NCBI GenBank assembly: GCA_963737545.1 | Contig: CAVTTH010000004.1 | Coordinates: 450,514 to 514,513, forward strand | Length of the DNA: 64,000 bases | Direction: 5' to 3' | Source of the DNA: CAVTTH01 sp963737545 | Lineage (GTDB): Bacteria; Verrucomicrobiota; Verrucomicrobiia; Chthoniobacterales; UBA10450 | Part shown: positions 44,111-53,939 of the stretch, piece after piece | Layout: every line of letters starts with the position of its first letter | Numbering within the stretch: the stretch's first letter is position 1 | Translations under genes and position numbers: made by a program | The notes under the pieces: model-generated | Seen by the model: the letters and a program-made list of their open reading frames with translations, nothing else | Databases searched by the model: none | Told to the model about the DNA's origin: nothing

Positions 44111-46362
44111 GAGCTTGCTTCCCAATAGTGGCGATAAAATCGCAACTCGACTGCTCCGGTTTGGTCCTGGCGAAAAAGCTTAATCGCGCGCGATCGAACC
44201 ATCGCGTCCCACACATCGGTCACGCGCTCCGTCTCCGGGAAATCGCGCGATGTCGCAACGATTAATTTCGGATGAACCTGCGTCAGAAATCTCTCCGAGC
44301 CGGACATTCCTGAACGATGCTGCCCCTTAACCAGGATTTCGCTTCCCAAATCGAGATGGCTTTCACAAAGCGCATTTTCCGTTTCAACACCAATATCGGA
44401 GACGAGCAGAACCCGAACTTGCGAATCGATAATGAGCTGAGCCACGACCGCCTGATCATCGGCAGCTGAGGATGTAGACAAGGCGGGAGGATGGAGAATC
44501 CTAACGGTGACGTTATTGGACAATTTCAGCTCCGAACCCGCTCTGAGAGACTGCAATCGCAATGGGCGGGTGCGCAGTTCTCGTTGGATCTTGCGATGAA
44601 CGCTGGAGCGATCAGGCGCGGAATTGTCGAAGACAACGGCCGGCTTGAAATCGTTGATCACGTCGATCGCCCCTCCGATGTGAAGGGAATCGCCATGCGT
44701 TAACGCCAGACCCGCGAGGCGATTGATTCCGCGAGAGTGAAGATACGGACGAAGCAAACGCTCGTAATCCCGCTCACTTGCGCAGTCCCAAAGCCAGTTC
44801 GCAGTGCCGGTGCGTAAACGGATGGCTCCGCCTGCGCCTGCATCCAGCACTGTGATTTCTGCTCCGGCGCCACTCGGCCAATGCGGATGAGCCACATAAT
44901 AATGGCCACCCGGAATCTGCGCGAAAACATGGACCACGCCGAGTATCGCCTTCGCCAGCGCCCAATTGGCGTTGTTGAAAATGACCGATACGCCGGAAGC
45001 AAGCGGTGCCGCGAGCAACGAAAGCATCCCGACGCCGAGAATAAAAAACGCAATAGGAACGACCACCAGGTTCGCAAGAACAGAGATGGTCGTGATCAAA
45101 TAAAAATCCCAGAGGAGCAGAGGAAACGACCCGATCCAGGCTGCCGCCGAGATACAAGCGCCCCGAAAAATCCAACCAGCGCCGCCATCGATGAACCGAC
45201 GCGGAGCTGATAGCAACACGCGCGGTAGAAATGGGTCGGGCGCGCCCCACCGGCGGAGGAATCGAAAAATCGGATCGGACAGCAAGATGATCGCCGTTAC
45301 GACAGAAAAGGAGAGTTGGAACCCTACCGAAAATAACTCGTTAGTGTCCCATGAGAGAATCAGGAATGCCGCGGCCGCAAGGCTGTTTACAGCGAAAACT
45401 CTTCGTTCCACATAAAATCCAGCCAGCAGGACCGCGCTCATAACCGCCGCCCGGACACTGGAAGTGTGCAGACCGGTAACTGCCGCATAAAAAAAGAGCG
45501 TGGGGATAATGAGCGCGATCGTCCACTTGCGCGGGAGGTGCAGAATCATCGCGAGAATCCAGAGTAACTGCGCGACGATGCCGACGTGGAGACCTGCCAC
45601 CGCAAAAAGGTGCAGGGTCCCGGTCTGCTGAAACGGCTCCTCGATATCTTCTTCCGTTTCATGCCGCATCCCGAGCGCCATGCCTTTGACCAGACTTTGG
45701 ACATCCGGCGAATCTTCCAGACCTCGACAAAGCACATTTTGCATCCACATCCGCGCTTCTTTGGCCGCGCGCAGAATCGGATTCGGAATCGTGTGCCGCA
45801 GAATGATGCCGTTTTCTGGGTAACGAACAAACAGCTCCCGTCGAACATCGCGGCGCGCGAGATACGATCTCATATCGAATTCACCCGGATTTCGTGGCGG
45901 CGCGATCGGCCCGATCACGCCGAAAAGCTTTAACTCGTCCCCGCGTTCAACCCTTCCGCGCCAACGCACGCGGATCGTCGCATCTGCTATCCGCTCCGAT
46001 CCGTCGGCCGAGACCGCATTTAGGCGGAGAAGAAATGTGGCCACATCGTTGCCTGCGATTCGGGGCTCGCTGACGACCACTCCGGTGACGTTGAGCGCCC
46101 GCGGACGACCGCCAAGTTCCGAGGCGAGCCGAAGACCAGGTGTGTCGCGGATCTGATTGCTGTGTAGAACGAAAAAACAGGCCGCGACCAGACCGTAGGT
46201 TCTTTTTGAATTGGGCCAGGCGAATGCAACAACAGCGGCAGCTGCGATAAAAAGGGGAACCGGCGCCTGGTTCAGCGGGAGATAATCCGCCAACACGATG
46301 CCGCCGGCGGCCGATAAAGCCATTCCCACGAACGGGTGGCGCGGAGTGCCAGACGACTTCAT
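44071..46362 (-). CDS. comEC: ComEC/Rec2 DNA-uptake channel
   Basis: A 763-residue inner-membrane protein that would carry one DNA strand into the cell. N-terminal TM helices and an OB-fold/DUF4131 part come first, then the Competence domain ('VQSLVKGMALGMRHETEEDI', 'GTLHLFAVAGLHVGIVAQLL', 'TGLHTSSVRAAVMSAVLLAG'). The C-terminal metallo-beta-lactamase-like domain ('ITVLDAGAGGAIRLRTGTAN', 'LALTHGDSLHIGGAIDVIND') keeps a T-H-G-D-S-L-H-I version of the metal motif, so it is partly degenerate. No other competence gene is seen here. Confidence 0.9.
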   Translation of the reverse strand: MKSSGTPRHPFVGMALSAAGGIVLADYLPLNQAPVPLFIAAAAVVAFAWPNSKRTYGLVAACFFVLHSNQIRDTPGLRLASELGGRPRALNVTGVVVSEPRIAGNDVATFLLRLNAVSADGSERIADATIRVRWRGRVERGDELKLFGVIGPIAPPRNPGEFDMRSYLARRDVRRELFVRYPENGIILRHTIPNPILRAAKEARMWMQNVLCRGLEDSPDVQSLVKGMALGMRHETEEDIEEPFQQTGTLHLFAVAGLHVGIVAQLLWILAMILHLPRKWTIALIIPTLFFYAAVTGLHTSSVRAAVMSAVLLAGFYVERRVFAVNSLAAAAFLILSWDTNELFSVGFQLSFSVVTAIILLSDPIFRFLRRWGAPDPFLPRVLLSAPRRFIDGGAGWIFRGACISAAAWIGSFPLLLWDFYLITTISVLANLVVVPIAFFILGVGMLSLLAAPLASGVSVIFNNANWALAKAILGVVHVFAQIPGGHYYVAHPHWPSGAGAEITVLDAGAGGAIRLRTGTANWLWDCASERDYERLLRPYLHSRGINRLAGLALTHGDSLHIGGAIDVINDFKPAVVFDNSAPDRSSVHRKIQRELRTRPLRLQSLRAGSELKLSNNVTVRILHPPALSTSSAADDQAVVAQLIIDSQVRVLLVSDIGVETENALCESHLDLGSEILVKGQHRSGMSGSERFLTQVHPKLIVATSRDFPETERVTDVWDAMVRSRAIKLFRQDQTGAVELRFYRHYWEASSYLTGENFRTSSQ

Positions 46363-46465
46363 CGCCCGCGAGACTAGTCCCGCTCTGAGTCATTCGAGAA
46401 GCGCAATGCTCCCCGCAGAGCTTTCCGGCCAGCAACTTTTCGGCGGCCGGGAACCGCCGCTAAAG

Positions 46466-46987
46466 TTAGAATACCGCCGAATCGTCGGAGTCGGTCATCA
46501 CCTGATCCATCACAATGTCGTGAGGCTCAAGGGGAATCGTCTCGAGGCGTTGAAAGGAAAAGCAAACGCCAAGCTTGAAAGCTGACGCCGCCCGGCCGCC
46601 GAGCAGACGGTCGTAGAAGCCGTTGCCGCGACCCAGGCGATGACCCGCACGCGAGAAGGCGACCCCGGGCACAAGGATCAAATCGGGGGTTTCCACTAGC
46701 TCGAGATCGGCTTCCACCCGGAGCAACGGCGGAATCATCATAATGATTTGCCCCCCGGTTTGGGCGCTGTTTTGCAAAAATGAGATTTCCGGCTCGCTGC
46801 GTAAGGGCGAAAAGAGGGCAATCGCCCTCGCGTTTTGCCAGATCGAACTCTGCAGCACCCGCGCACAAATTTGGGCCGAACGCGCCAGCCGGTCATTCGG
46901 CATTAAGGCGCGGAGCTTGGCCATCATCTCGTCTCGCATCTGCTGCTTCGGCGAAATTGTCTCAATTGTGTCGGAAGAATCGCTCAT
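46466..46987 (-). CDS. 5-formyltetrahydrofolate cyclo-ligase family protein
   Basis: A 173-residue folate-salvage enzyme by family. Motifs: 'IALFSPLRSEPEIS' and the diagnostic 'RLGRGNGFYDRLLGGRAASA' with the ATP-binding G-x-G-N-G-F-Y-D-R, then 'LGVCFSFQRLETIPLEPHDI'. Length is normal. Its ATG lies on the CATG palindrome at 46985-46988, which also forms the start of the divergent MBL-fold gene. Confidence 0.9.
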   Translation of the reverse strand: MSDSSDTIETISPKQQMRDEMMAKLRALMPNDRLARSAQICARVLQSSIWQNARAIALFSPLRSEPEISFLQNSAQTGGQIIMMIPPLLRVEADLELVETPDLILVPGVAFSRAGHRLGRGNGFYDRLLGGRAASAFKLGVCFSFQRLETIPLEPHDIVMDQVMTDSDDSAVF

Positions 46988-47993
46988 GATCTCGAAAGGT
47001 TTTGATTCACTCCACGTAGCTTATATCATTCCTACCGTGCCGATTCCTTTTTCAAAGAAGAGCCGGAGAAACGCGGTGCGGCGGCGATCTGGCAATGGTG
47101 CGCCGGATGAAGCTTCCACCAGCGTCGGTTTGCGTCCGGCAACCGACTGGCACAAGCGAAATTTTCTCACCAGCGTTCTCATTCCGTCTCTCTTCATCAA
47201 GCGATCGGGAGATCGAACGCAACCGCTTTTTCCGAAGGTCGGAGAGGGTCAAATCTGCATCACCTGGATCGGTCACGCCTCGTTTCTCATCCAGACGCAA
47301 GAGGTGAACGTCCTGATCGACCCGAACTGGTCGATGTGGCTAAAAGTGATCAAGCGCTTGAAAGAGCCCGGCTTCCAGATTCATCATCTGCCCTCGATTG
47401 ATTTCGTGCTCGTGACCCACGCCCATTTCGATCATCTCGATCGCCGAACGCTGCGACGTGTCGCGTCGGATCAACCAATCGTGGTGCCAGTCGGCGTGGG
47501 TAACCTTGTTCATGATCTCGGATTCAACATCGTCCACGAACTTGACCATTGGGAGACGGTGGAGCTCGGCCCGCTTCGCGTTTCACTCACGCCCTGCCAT
47601 CACTGGGGTGCACGCATGTTGCACGATTCGCACCGTGGATTCGGCGGATTCGTCATCGAGACGGCAGGCCGAACCATCTTTCATTGCGGAGACAGTGCCT
47701 ATTTCCCAGGTTTCAGCGAGATCGGAAAACGCTATGACATTGAAACGGCGCTCCTCCCCATCGGCGCGTACGATCCTCCCAGTGGACGCGAAGTCCACAT
47801 GAATCCGGAGGAAGCGGTTCAGGCTTTCATCGAGCTCGGGGCCCGGACTCTGGTACCGATGCACTACGGCAGTTTTCGCCTGGGCTACGAGCCGTTGGCG
47901 GAACCGCCAGAACGGCTGCTCGCATGCGCGTCGGCCAAAGGTATCGAAAGCAAGGTTCTGGTATTGACCGAAGGAAAACCTGTAATCCTTTAG
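46986..47993 (+). CDS. MBL-fold metal-dependent hydrolase (UlaG/NAPE-PLD-like)
   Basis: About 335 residues from ATG 46986; a GTG at 47038 would give about 318 and avoid overlap with the divergent gene's start. Motifs: 'ITWIGHASFLIQTQEVNVLI' (the start of the UlaG/NAPE-PLD fold), 'VTHAHFDHLDRRTLRRV' (HxHxDH), 'LTPCHHWGARMLHDSHRGFG', 'TIFHCGDSAYFPGF' and 'PMHYGSFRL'. Two metal ions are expected. Relatives cleave cyclic lactones or phosphodiesters of lipids; substrate unknown. Confidence 0.85.
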   Translation: MISKGFDSLHVAYIIPTVPIPFSKKSRRNAVRRRSGNGAPDEASTSVGLRPATDWHKRNFLTSVLIPSLFIKRSGDRTQPLFPKVGEGQICITWIGHASFLIQTQEVNVLIDPNWSMWLKVIKRLKEPGFQIHHLPSIDFVLVTHAHFDHLDRRTLRRVASDQPIVVPVGVGNLVHDLGFNIVHELDHWETVELGPLRVSLTPCHHWGARMLHDSHRGFGGFVIETAGRTIFHCGDSAYFPGFSEIGKRYDIETALLPIGAYDPPSGREVHMNPEEAVQAFIELGARTLVPMHYGSFRLGYEPLAEPPERLLACASAKGIESKVLVLTEGKPVIL

Positions 47994-48011
47994 CGAACTT
48001 TCTTTCGCCTA

Positions 48012-50262
48012 ATGTTCTCCCATCACACGACGCGCGCTGATTCCGCGCTGCGTGAGATTCTCTTCGCGTCCGGAGCAGGCGCGCTTGTCGTCGCCTCTTG
48101 CCTCGTTCTGCTCTGGCATAACCCACTGTTTTTTTGGAACGACGATTACGAAATATCGGTCCTGCCGGTTTTTGCAGACGTCGCGCGCAGCTGGTCGGAA
48201 GGTCACCTGCCGCTCTTGAGTCCGTACTCCTGGGTCTGCGGTAATCTCGCGGGAGAATTCCAATACGGAACGTTTTCGGTCTTCGTAAATGCGGCCGTCG
48301 TTCTTATCTGGAAACTCCCGCTCAACTTTCCCCAGCAAGCCGCGGCGCTTTCCATGGTTCACCTTTTCGTTCTCGGTGTCGGAGCGTTTCTGTTGGCGCG
48401 AAATCGCAAACTCTCGCCTGCGCTCTCGACCATGGTCGCGCTTGTCGCGGCGCTCAACGGCTGGGTCATTTGCTGGGCCGCGACCGATTGGTTCGGCGCG
48501 CTGGCTGCCTTCGCGTGGTTACCCTGGGCATGGTGGGGGTTGGAGCGCGCGCGCGATCAAACGCGCAGCAAATGGCGCTTCTTATGGCCCGCGCCTTTCG
48601 TCTACCTGCTCGTTACCGGCGGTTTTCCGTACACGGTCCTGATGCTGGGTTTGCTCTCGGTCTGGCTGATGATTAAATCGTTAGGCGAAACACACCGCCT
48701 TTCGATTGTATGGCCACTCGTGCTCGGTCTCCTGCTCGGTCTTGGTCTTGCGGCTCCGGCCTGGCTCGCGCTACTCGATCATATCCACGGCTCGGCCCGC
48801 GAAGTCCAGCCTGCATCGGCGCATTTCCAATGGCGGGTGCCGTTGGCGGCGCTGCCTGGTTTCATTCTGCCTCCCTGGACCGTCAATTGGATGGATTTTT
48901 CCAACCGGCTGACGCCGCATGCCGCAACCGAGTTAACCTGTGGACTGCTCCCACCGGTCGCGCTCCTGGCCGGCCTGATTGTTCGCGGCCGTACATTGGT
49001 TAGGCAAATCAGATGGGAACTCGGCTTACTGGTCTTTGCCCTTGTCCTCTCGATGCTACCCAGCGCTAATGTTTTTCGCTGGAGTTTTCGTTGGTTGCCC
49101 TTTTTTTATTTGGTTTTGGCGCTGTGTGCCGCGGAGGCGTTGCGCTTTTCTTCGGTTCCAGATATTCGACTCGTCCCGCGTCAAGGTCTGTTCACCGAAC
49201 CCGGACCTGTCGGCTTCGTCATCGTTTCGATTGTTACGATAATCATGCTGGCAACAGGCGCCGAGGGGCTCTTCGCCTTCCCCCTCACCTGGATCCTGCT
49301 CGGTACTAGTAGCGTCTTGGGCAGCGTTGGACTTGATGAAATCGGCAGCACTTTTTATCTCATGGACTCCGCCGATTATCACCCTATTCGCTTTCCTCGC
49401 GACTTACTTGCTCATGCCGACCAATGTCGGCGTCCCAAGATACAATCTGAGCCCGGCGCTCACGAGCGCCGTTCCACTTGATCCGAATCGACTGTATCTG
49501 AGCGTCTACCCGCCGCCGGAGTTTGCTTATCGAATCGAGCAAGCACCGGGACCGATAGGTCAGATCATTCGGTTAGGCAGCACGTCGATGTGGGGTCGCC
49601 TGCACTTGATCAATGGATACAGCCCCATCCGCCCAGCCGGTGTCGCGCGCGCATTTGGCGCACAAATTCACGGCGAGATCGATCCCGGCACTGCCGATTA
49701 TCTTCTGGGCTGGCAAAGCGGGCCGGAAGGCCTCCTCGCCGAGCTCGGGATCGATGGGATCCTGGTCGCGCAAGAAATCGCTCTCGCTCCAAAACCAGAG
49801 TCAGAATGGGATCTGGTTTTCTCTTCGACAGAAGGGCGCGTTTATCACCGGCGCGACGCCCCGTTTCCACGAATCCGTTCGCGGATTTCGATTGCCTCTC
49901 GACCTAACGAGCAATTCGCAATCGCTTCGATCAGAATGATCGAGGATTCACGCAACCGTGTTGTTGCGGAGATCGACGTTCCGACGGCAGCACGATCCGC
50001 ATTGGTGGCGATTTCGCGACCTTACTTTCCCGGTTATCGCGCACGGGTGGATTCGCGTCGAGTCGAAGTGAATTCCTACCGCAGCCTAATGCCCCTGCTG
50101 GAGTTGCCCGGAGGCACGCGCGGGCGCCTCGTCCTGGAATATCGACCGTGGTGGCTGACGATCGGTGGTGCGCTTTCCGCCTCGTGTGCGGGCATCCTGA
50201 TTGCGAGTGCGCTCCTCGCTTGGTTCATTCGCCGGCGTGATCAGTACACGTCACGTTTGTAG
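48012..50262 (+). CDS. YfhO-like multi-pass membrane protein, one frame shift
   Basis: One large protein read in two frames. From ATG 48012 it has about 11 TM helices ('ILFASGAGALVVASCLVLLW', 'WPLVLGLLLGLGLAAPAWLA', 'IRWELGLLVFALVLSMLPSA'). A shift near 49340 joins it to 'FISWTPPIITLFAFLATYLL' and a C-terminal extracytoplasmic domain ('GRLHLINGYSPIRPAGVARA') closed by a last TM helix ('LSASCAGILIASALLAWFIR'). Removing one base leaves about 749 residues. YfhO-type proteins are linked to glycosylation of wall or lipid polymers. The end overlaps the convergent flavoprotein gene by 22 bases. Confidence 0.75.
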
Positions 50263-51398
50263 CGCTTCTCGTCCTTCATTTTCTGGACATATTCGGCCGC
50301 GGCTTCGACGTTCCGGCCGCCGTGCGCGATCACGATTTGATGAAGCGCGGCGTCCACATCCTTCGCCATCCGCCGCGCATCTCCGCAGACAAAAAAATGC
50401 GCACCTTCATCGAGCCATTTCCAAATCTCGGCTTCGTTCTCGAGCATCTTGTGTTGCACATAGATCTTGTGGGCTTGATCGCGCGACCACGCACAATCGA
50501 GTCGTGTCAGAATGCCATCGCGCTTGAACCGATCGAAATCTTCTCGGTAGGCGTAGTCGCAACTCTCTCGCTGCGCTCCGAAGAAGAGCCAGTTTCTTCC
50601 TTTTGCGTTTAGCGCTTGTCGATCTTGCAGGAAGGCGCGGAATGGCGCAACGCCAGTGCCCGGTCCGACCATGATGAGGGGAACATTTCCGTCTTCCGGT
50701 AGATGAAAATGCTTGGCCGAGCTCGGATAAACCGGCACCGGAACATTGTCGGCGCGTTCGGCCAGAAACGTCGACGCTACGCCTTTGCGCACACGGCCGT
50801 GACTTTCATAGCGGACCACGTCGACGATCAAGTGCACTTGCTCGGGATAAACGCGTAAGCTCGATGCAACCGAGTAAAGCCGCGGCTGTAATTTCGTCAG
50901 CAGGCCGACGAATTCTTCCGGCTTGAATCTTACCGAGGGATGCTCGAGCAGGAAGTCGATCACTTCCAAGCCCCAGAGATAATTATCAAGGTCCGCCTTC
51001 CGCGTCGGATCGAGCAATTCTTTGATAAGGGGTGCAGACGACGCTCTCTCCACGATCGCTTTCAAAAGCCTCGGTGTAGGCTGCGTGATGGAGTAATCAC
51101 GCAGAAGCGCTTCACGAAAACTCTTTTGCGTTTTGGCCGCAGGCACCGGCTCATCGCCGGTCGCACCCAAGGCACGGATGATTTCCTGCACGAGAGCGGG
51201 ATCGTTCGTCGGATAGACCGCTATCGAGTCGCCGACCTCGTAGCTCAACCCCCAGTCCGTGAGATCAATTTCGAAATGTCGAGTGTCCTTCTCCGATTCC
51301 GGTCCGCTCAAACGGCGGTTAACAACAAGTTTGCCCGGAAACGGATTGCCGCGTGTCCAAGGCGAAGCCGATTTAGCTGGAGCAGTAGCTTCCGACAT
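50241..51398 (-). CDS. CysJ-like FAD/NADPH reductase lacking the flavodoxin domain
   Basis: A 385-residue ferredoxin-NADP-reductase-type flavoprotein: 'FEIDLTDWGLSYEVGDSIAV', a helical connecting domain, FAD motif 'LQPRLYSVASS' and 'GRVRKGVASTFLAERA', NADPH motif 'MVGPGTGVAPFRAFLQDRQA', then 'LFFGAQRESCDYAYREDFDR', 'HFFVCGDARRMAKDVDAALH' and the C-terminal 'KRYKRDVY'. This is the C-terminal two-thirds of sulphite reductase alpha subunit CysJ; the FMN-flavodoxin part is absent. No CysI or other sulphur gene is nearby. It lies on the same strand after the tetrahaem cytochrome, so its electrons may go to or from the redox cluster. Confidence 0.88.
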   Translation of the reverse strand: MSEATAPAKSASPWTRGNPFPGKLVVNRRLSGPESEKDTRHFEIDLTDWGLSYEVGDSIAVYPTNDPALVQEIIRALGATGDEPVPAAKTQKSFREALLRDYSITQPTPRLLKAIVERASSAPLIKELLDPTRKADLDNYLWGLEVIDFLLEHPSVRFKPEEFVGLLTKLQPRLYSVASSLRVYPEQVHLIVDVVRYESHGRVRKGVASTFLAERADNVPVPVYPSSAKHFHLPEDGNVPLIMVGPGTGVAPFRAFLQDRQALNAKGRNWLFFGAQRESCDYAYREDFDRFKRDGILTRLDCAWSRDQAHKIYVQHKMLENEAEIWKWLDEGAHFFVCGDARRMAKDVDAALHQIVIAHGGRNVEAAAEYVQKMKDEKRYKRDVY

Positions 51399-51409
51399 GT
51401 CGATCTATT

Positions 51410-51478
51410 GGAGTAGTTGAGTAATGGAGCAATGGAAGTTCAAATCAAGCGTTCATTACTCCGACACTCCATTACTCC
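51410..51478. repeat. Inverted repeat of GGAGTAATG units
   Basis: GGAGTAGTTGAGTAATGGAG at 51410 pairs imperfectly with CTCCGACACTCCATTACTCC at 51459. It lies between the flavoprotein and cytochrome genes. It could form a hairpin in the transcript. Confidence 0.45.
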
Positions 51479-51571
51479 CATTTTTCCACTAGTGCACGTC
51501 ACGCCTGTAGAAAATGGATTCGACCGGGTGTAAGGTGAGGTTGGAGCGATCTCGTCAGCCATTCGCGGATT

Positions 51572-52714
51572 CTAAGGTGGAGACTGCGTAATGGTCGCGC
51601 GAAAACTTGCCAGGTGATCGGCAAAGCGCGCCGGTTGAAAATCTGCGCGCGACCGAACATCTTCGAAAAGTCGATTTAGCTCGGGGCTTCGATTTGTCGT
51701 CTCCCGCGCATTGGACGTGGACAACCGGTCGAGCGCCAGCACCAGCCGAACTGCTCGACGGAAAAGCAGTTCAAGTGGTTCGCCTGAAACGAGAAATTCA
51801 GAATCTGAAGCCGCCAGAGTCTGAAAAATCTTGACGGAAGTAACACCGCGCTCGGATGCACGACGCGCCAGCAGATCGGCTTGCGACTGCATTCCTTTGA
51901 ATGCGGCCGGAGTTGTTGTAAGACTGGACGCATCGATTGGAGGCAGAGATTGGTTGCTGGTCGCCTTCGCCAGAAGCCACGCCAGCGCCTTCCATTCGGC
52001 GGCCAAGTCCGCATTCACCGATTCGTCCTGCGAAAGTCTCCAGCTCACTTCGCGTAGCGCCACAGCCTGTCCCACCAACCAGGCACGCGGTCCGCTCGAT
52101 GGTTCGTCTCGCCAATGTTTTGGTTCCGCGACGGATTGTCGGTCGAGTTCGAAAGTTAATTCCGGATGACCGGCGTTCCTGATGTCGGAATCCAGCGTCT
52201 GGTGACAGGCCACACAGGTATTGGCCCGCACATAGAAACTGCGGAGGTCGCGCATGCCGGCCGCGACGCGCGTCGGGTAGCTCCAATCCTTGCGGGTGTG
52301 TCCCCGCAACCATGATCCGGCCGCAGCGTGACAACTTTCGCAGGAAACGCCCTCATCCGCGTGTGCCGTCGGCATCAGGCGCGCCGGCGCGACCGATTGA
52401 AAAGGTGCGTGGCAGACCGTGCAGCGCGCATTCGTTTCCGCCGCCCCGAGCTGGAGTGTCTCCGCGATCCTGGCCGAACGCGCGTTGGTCAGGATCGCAT
52501 ACGAACGCGCGTGAAAATCCTGCTGCAGCCATGTCTGATATTGACTTCGCTTATCGCCCGCGCCGCCATGGCAGCTGGAGGATTTGCATCCGGTCGAGCC
52601 GACAAATTGACCCGCATGAATCGGCATCGCCTTTACCTCGGCGCTGCATCCGTGGACGGGAAGAACGAATTGAAGCGCAATCAAGCCAATCCAACCGAGA
52701 GCGCTTCGGGTCAT
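51572..52714 (-). CDS. Secreted tetrahaem cytochrome c (c554-like)
   Basis: About 380 residues from ATG 52714, with a signal peptide ('GWIGLIALQFVLPVHGC'). Haem sites are CKSSSCH (C-x4-CH, residues 43-49), CTVCH, CESCH and CVACH: four c-type haems within the first 190 residues, the pattern of cytochrome c554/multihaem domains. The C-terminal half ('LAAEWKALAWLLAKATSNQS', 'LELLFRRAVRLVLALDRLST') is helical and holds no haem motif. It should act in the periplasm or at the outer membrane. It is divergent from the cytochrome b-like gene with 157 bases between starts, a shared promoter region for the whole redox locus. Confidence 0.85.
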   Translation of the reverse strand: MTRSALGWIGLIALQFVLPVHGCSAEVKAMPIHAGQFVGSTGCKSSSCHGGAGDKRSQYQTWLQQDFHARSYAILTNARSARIAETLQLGAAETNARCTVCHAPFQSVAPARLMPTAHADEGVSCESCHAAAGSWLRGHTRKDWSYPTRVAAGMRDLRSFYVRANTCVACHQTLDSDIRNAGHPELTFELDRQSVAEPKHWRDEPSSGPRAWLVGQAVALREVSWRLSQDESVNADLAAEWKALAWLLAKATSNQSLPPIDASSLTTTPAAFKGMQSQADLLARRASERGVTSVKIFQTLAASDSEFLVSGEPLELLFRRAVRLVLALDRLSTSNARETTNRSPELNRLFEDVRSRADFQPARFADHLASFRATITQSPP

Positions 52715-52871
52715 GCCTTCAACGGTAGCGAAGATGGCGAAGGCAAAGCGATTCGAAAAACCTAGCTTCCCGCCATCCGCGCGGGTACGCGCAGGGAAAG
52801 TTCTTCCCCGGAAGAGCAGGAGCGAGTTAATCTGAGCAACCGCAGCGAAGCAGCAATCCCGAAACCTACTC
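52715..52871. promoter_or_regulatory. Divergent promoter region of the redox locus
   Basis: 157 bases between the start codons of the tetrahaem cytochrome (minus) and the cytochrome b-like gene (plus). It must drive both directions unless promoters lie further away. I see no clear -35/-10 pair or operator. Confidence 0.4.
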
Positions 52872-53933
52872 ATGCGCATTCTTAATCGCGCTCACGCTCC
52901 CTGGGCAGTTTTTGTTGTTGCGGCCACGATAGTTGCGATCGTGCTTTACCTGGCGAATTTTCATCCACGCGCGTTGCCGTTTACAGTTCTGCTGCCGAAA
53001 TCTTTTGGAGAAATCCCGCCTTCGCACCGAACCATCGGCGGCACCCCGCTCGGTTTGGTTCTTGGTTCGATCTCGCTGGCTATCTTTGTTTTCGCGGCCC
53101 TGCTCGGCGTGCGCAAGAAGCTGCCGTTTCTGCCGGTGGGGAATGTGCAACGCTGGTTGCGTGGTCACATCTGGCTGACGCTACTGACGATTCCGCTCAT
53201 TCTTTTGCACAGCGGATTTCGTCTCGGAGGGCCGATGACGACTTTGCTGATGGCGCTCTACGCCATCGTCATGGTGAGCGGAATTTATGGTCTGATCCTG
53301 CAACACAAGTTGCCAACGATGATGAAGGAAAAGTTGCCCGCGGAAATTGTTTACGAACAGATCCCTGAAATTCGCGCGCAACTTTGCGCGGCCGCGCAAA
53401 AATTGTGGCGCAGTTTTAGCCAGGAAAGCGAAACGTCGACGACGGTATCGACTGCGGTTATGCCGGATGTCTCCATGTATGCGGTCTTGAAGACACCGAT
53501 CGCGGCGGAGAAGGGAACAAGTGCGGCGGCGAAGCGCGGAATGCAGATGAATCCAGCCGCAATGGTTGATCCCGCCGCCACGAGAACGGGCGACGCTGAT
53601 GCCAAAGGCGATTCGGTTTCGGAGGCAGTCCTGGCGAATTTCATCGAGCGCCGGCTTCTTCCGTACCTGCAGGCGCGGCGCGGGAAAAGATTTCGCCTTA
53701 GTCATCCGCCCGAAGCCGAAGAAATCTTTCGCCATCTGAAATTGCGCGTCGCCGCGGCCTACCGCGTGCGCGTAGAAGAGATGCAGGGCTGGTGCGACGA
53801 ACGTCGCCTGCTCGACCTGCAAACGCGCATGCAACATTGGCTGCATGCCTGGCTCCTGGTGCATGTGCCGCTCTCCTTTTTGCTTCTGCTCATGACGGTG
53901 TGGCACGCGTTCGTCACGCTCTTCCGCTATTGA
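52872..53933 (+). CDS. Four-to-five-helix membrane b-type cytochrome
   Basis: A 353-residue membrane protein. TM helices lie at about residues 10-30, 60-80, 98-118, 122-143 and 327-347. Helix 3 has His99 and His113, and the last helix has His331 and His345; both pairs are 14 residues apart, the spacing by which two helices hold two stacked haems b across a membrane. Between residues 150 and 320 lies a soluble domain with a low-complexity middle. I do not recognise a named family. Next to a decahaem cytochrome and NADH-dehydrogenase-like proteins it would be the quinone or transmembrane electron step. The start is ATG 52872. Confidence 0.75.
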   Translation: MRILNRAHAPWAVFVVAATIVAIVLYLANFHPRALPFTVLLPKSFGEIPPSHRTIGGTPLGLVLGSISLAIFVFAALLGVRKKLPFLPVGNVQRWLRGHIWLTLLTIPLILLHSGFRLGGPMTTLLMALYAIVMVSGIYGLILQHKLPTMMKEKLPAEIVYEQIPEIRAQLCAAAQKLWRSFSQESETSTTVSTAVMPDVSMYAVLKTPIAAEKGTSAAAKRGMQMNPAAMVDPAATRTGDADAKGDSVSEAVLANFIERRLLPYLQARRGKRFRLSHPPEAEEIFRHLKLRVAAAYRVRVEEMQGWCDERRLLDLQTRMQHWLHAWLLVHVPLSFLLLLMTVWHAFVTLFRY

Positions 53934-53939
53934 TGGGCC

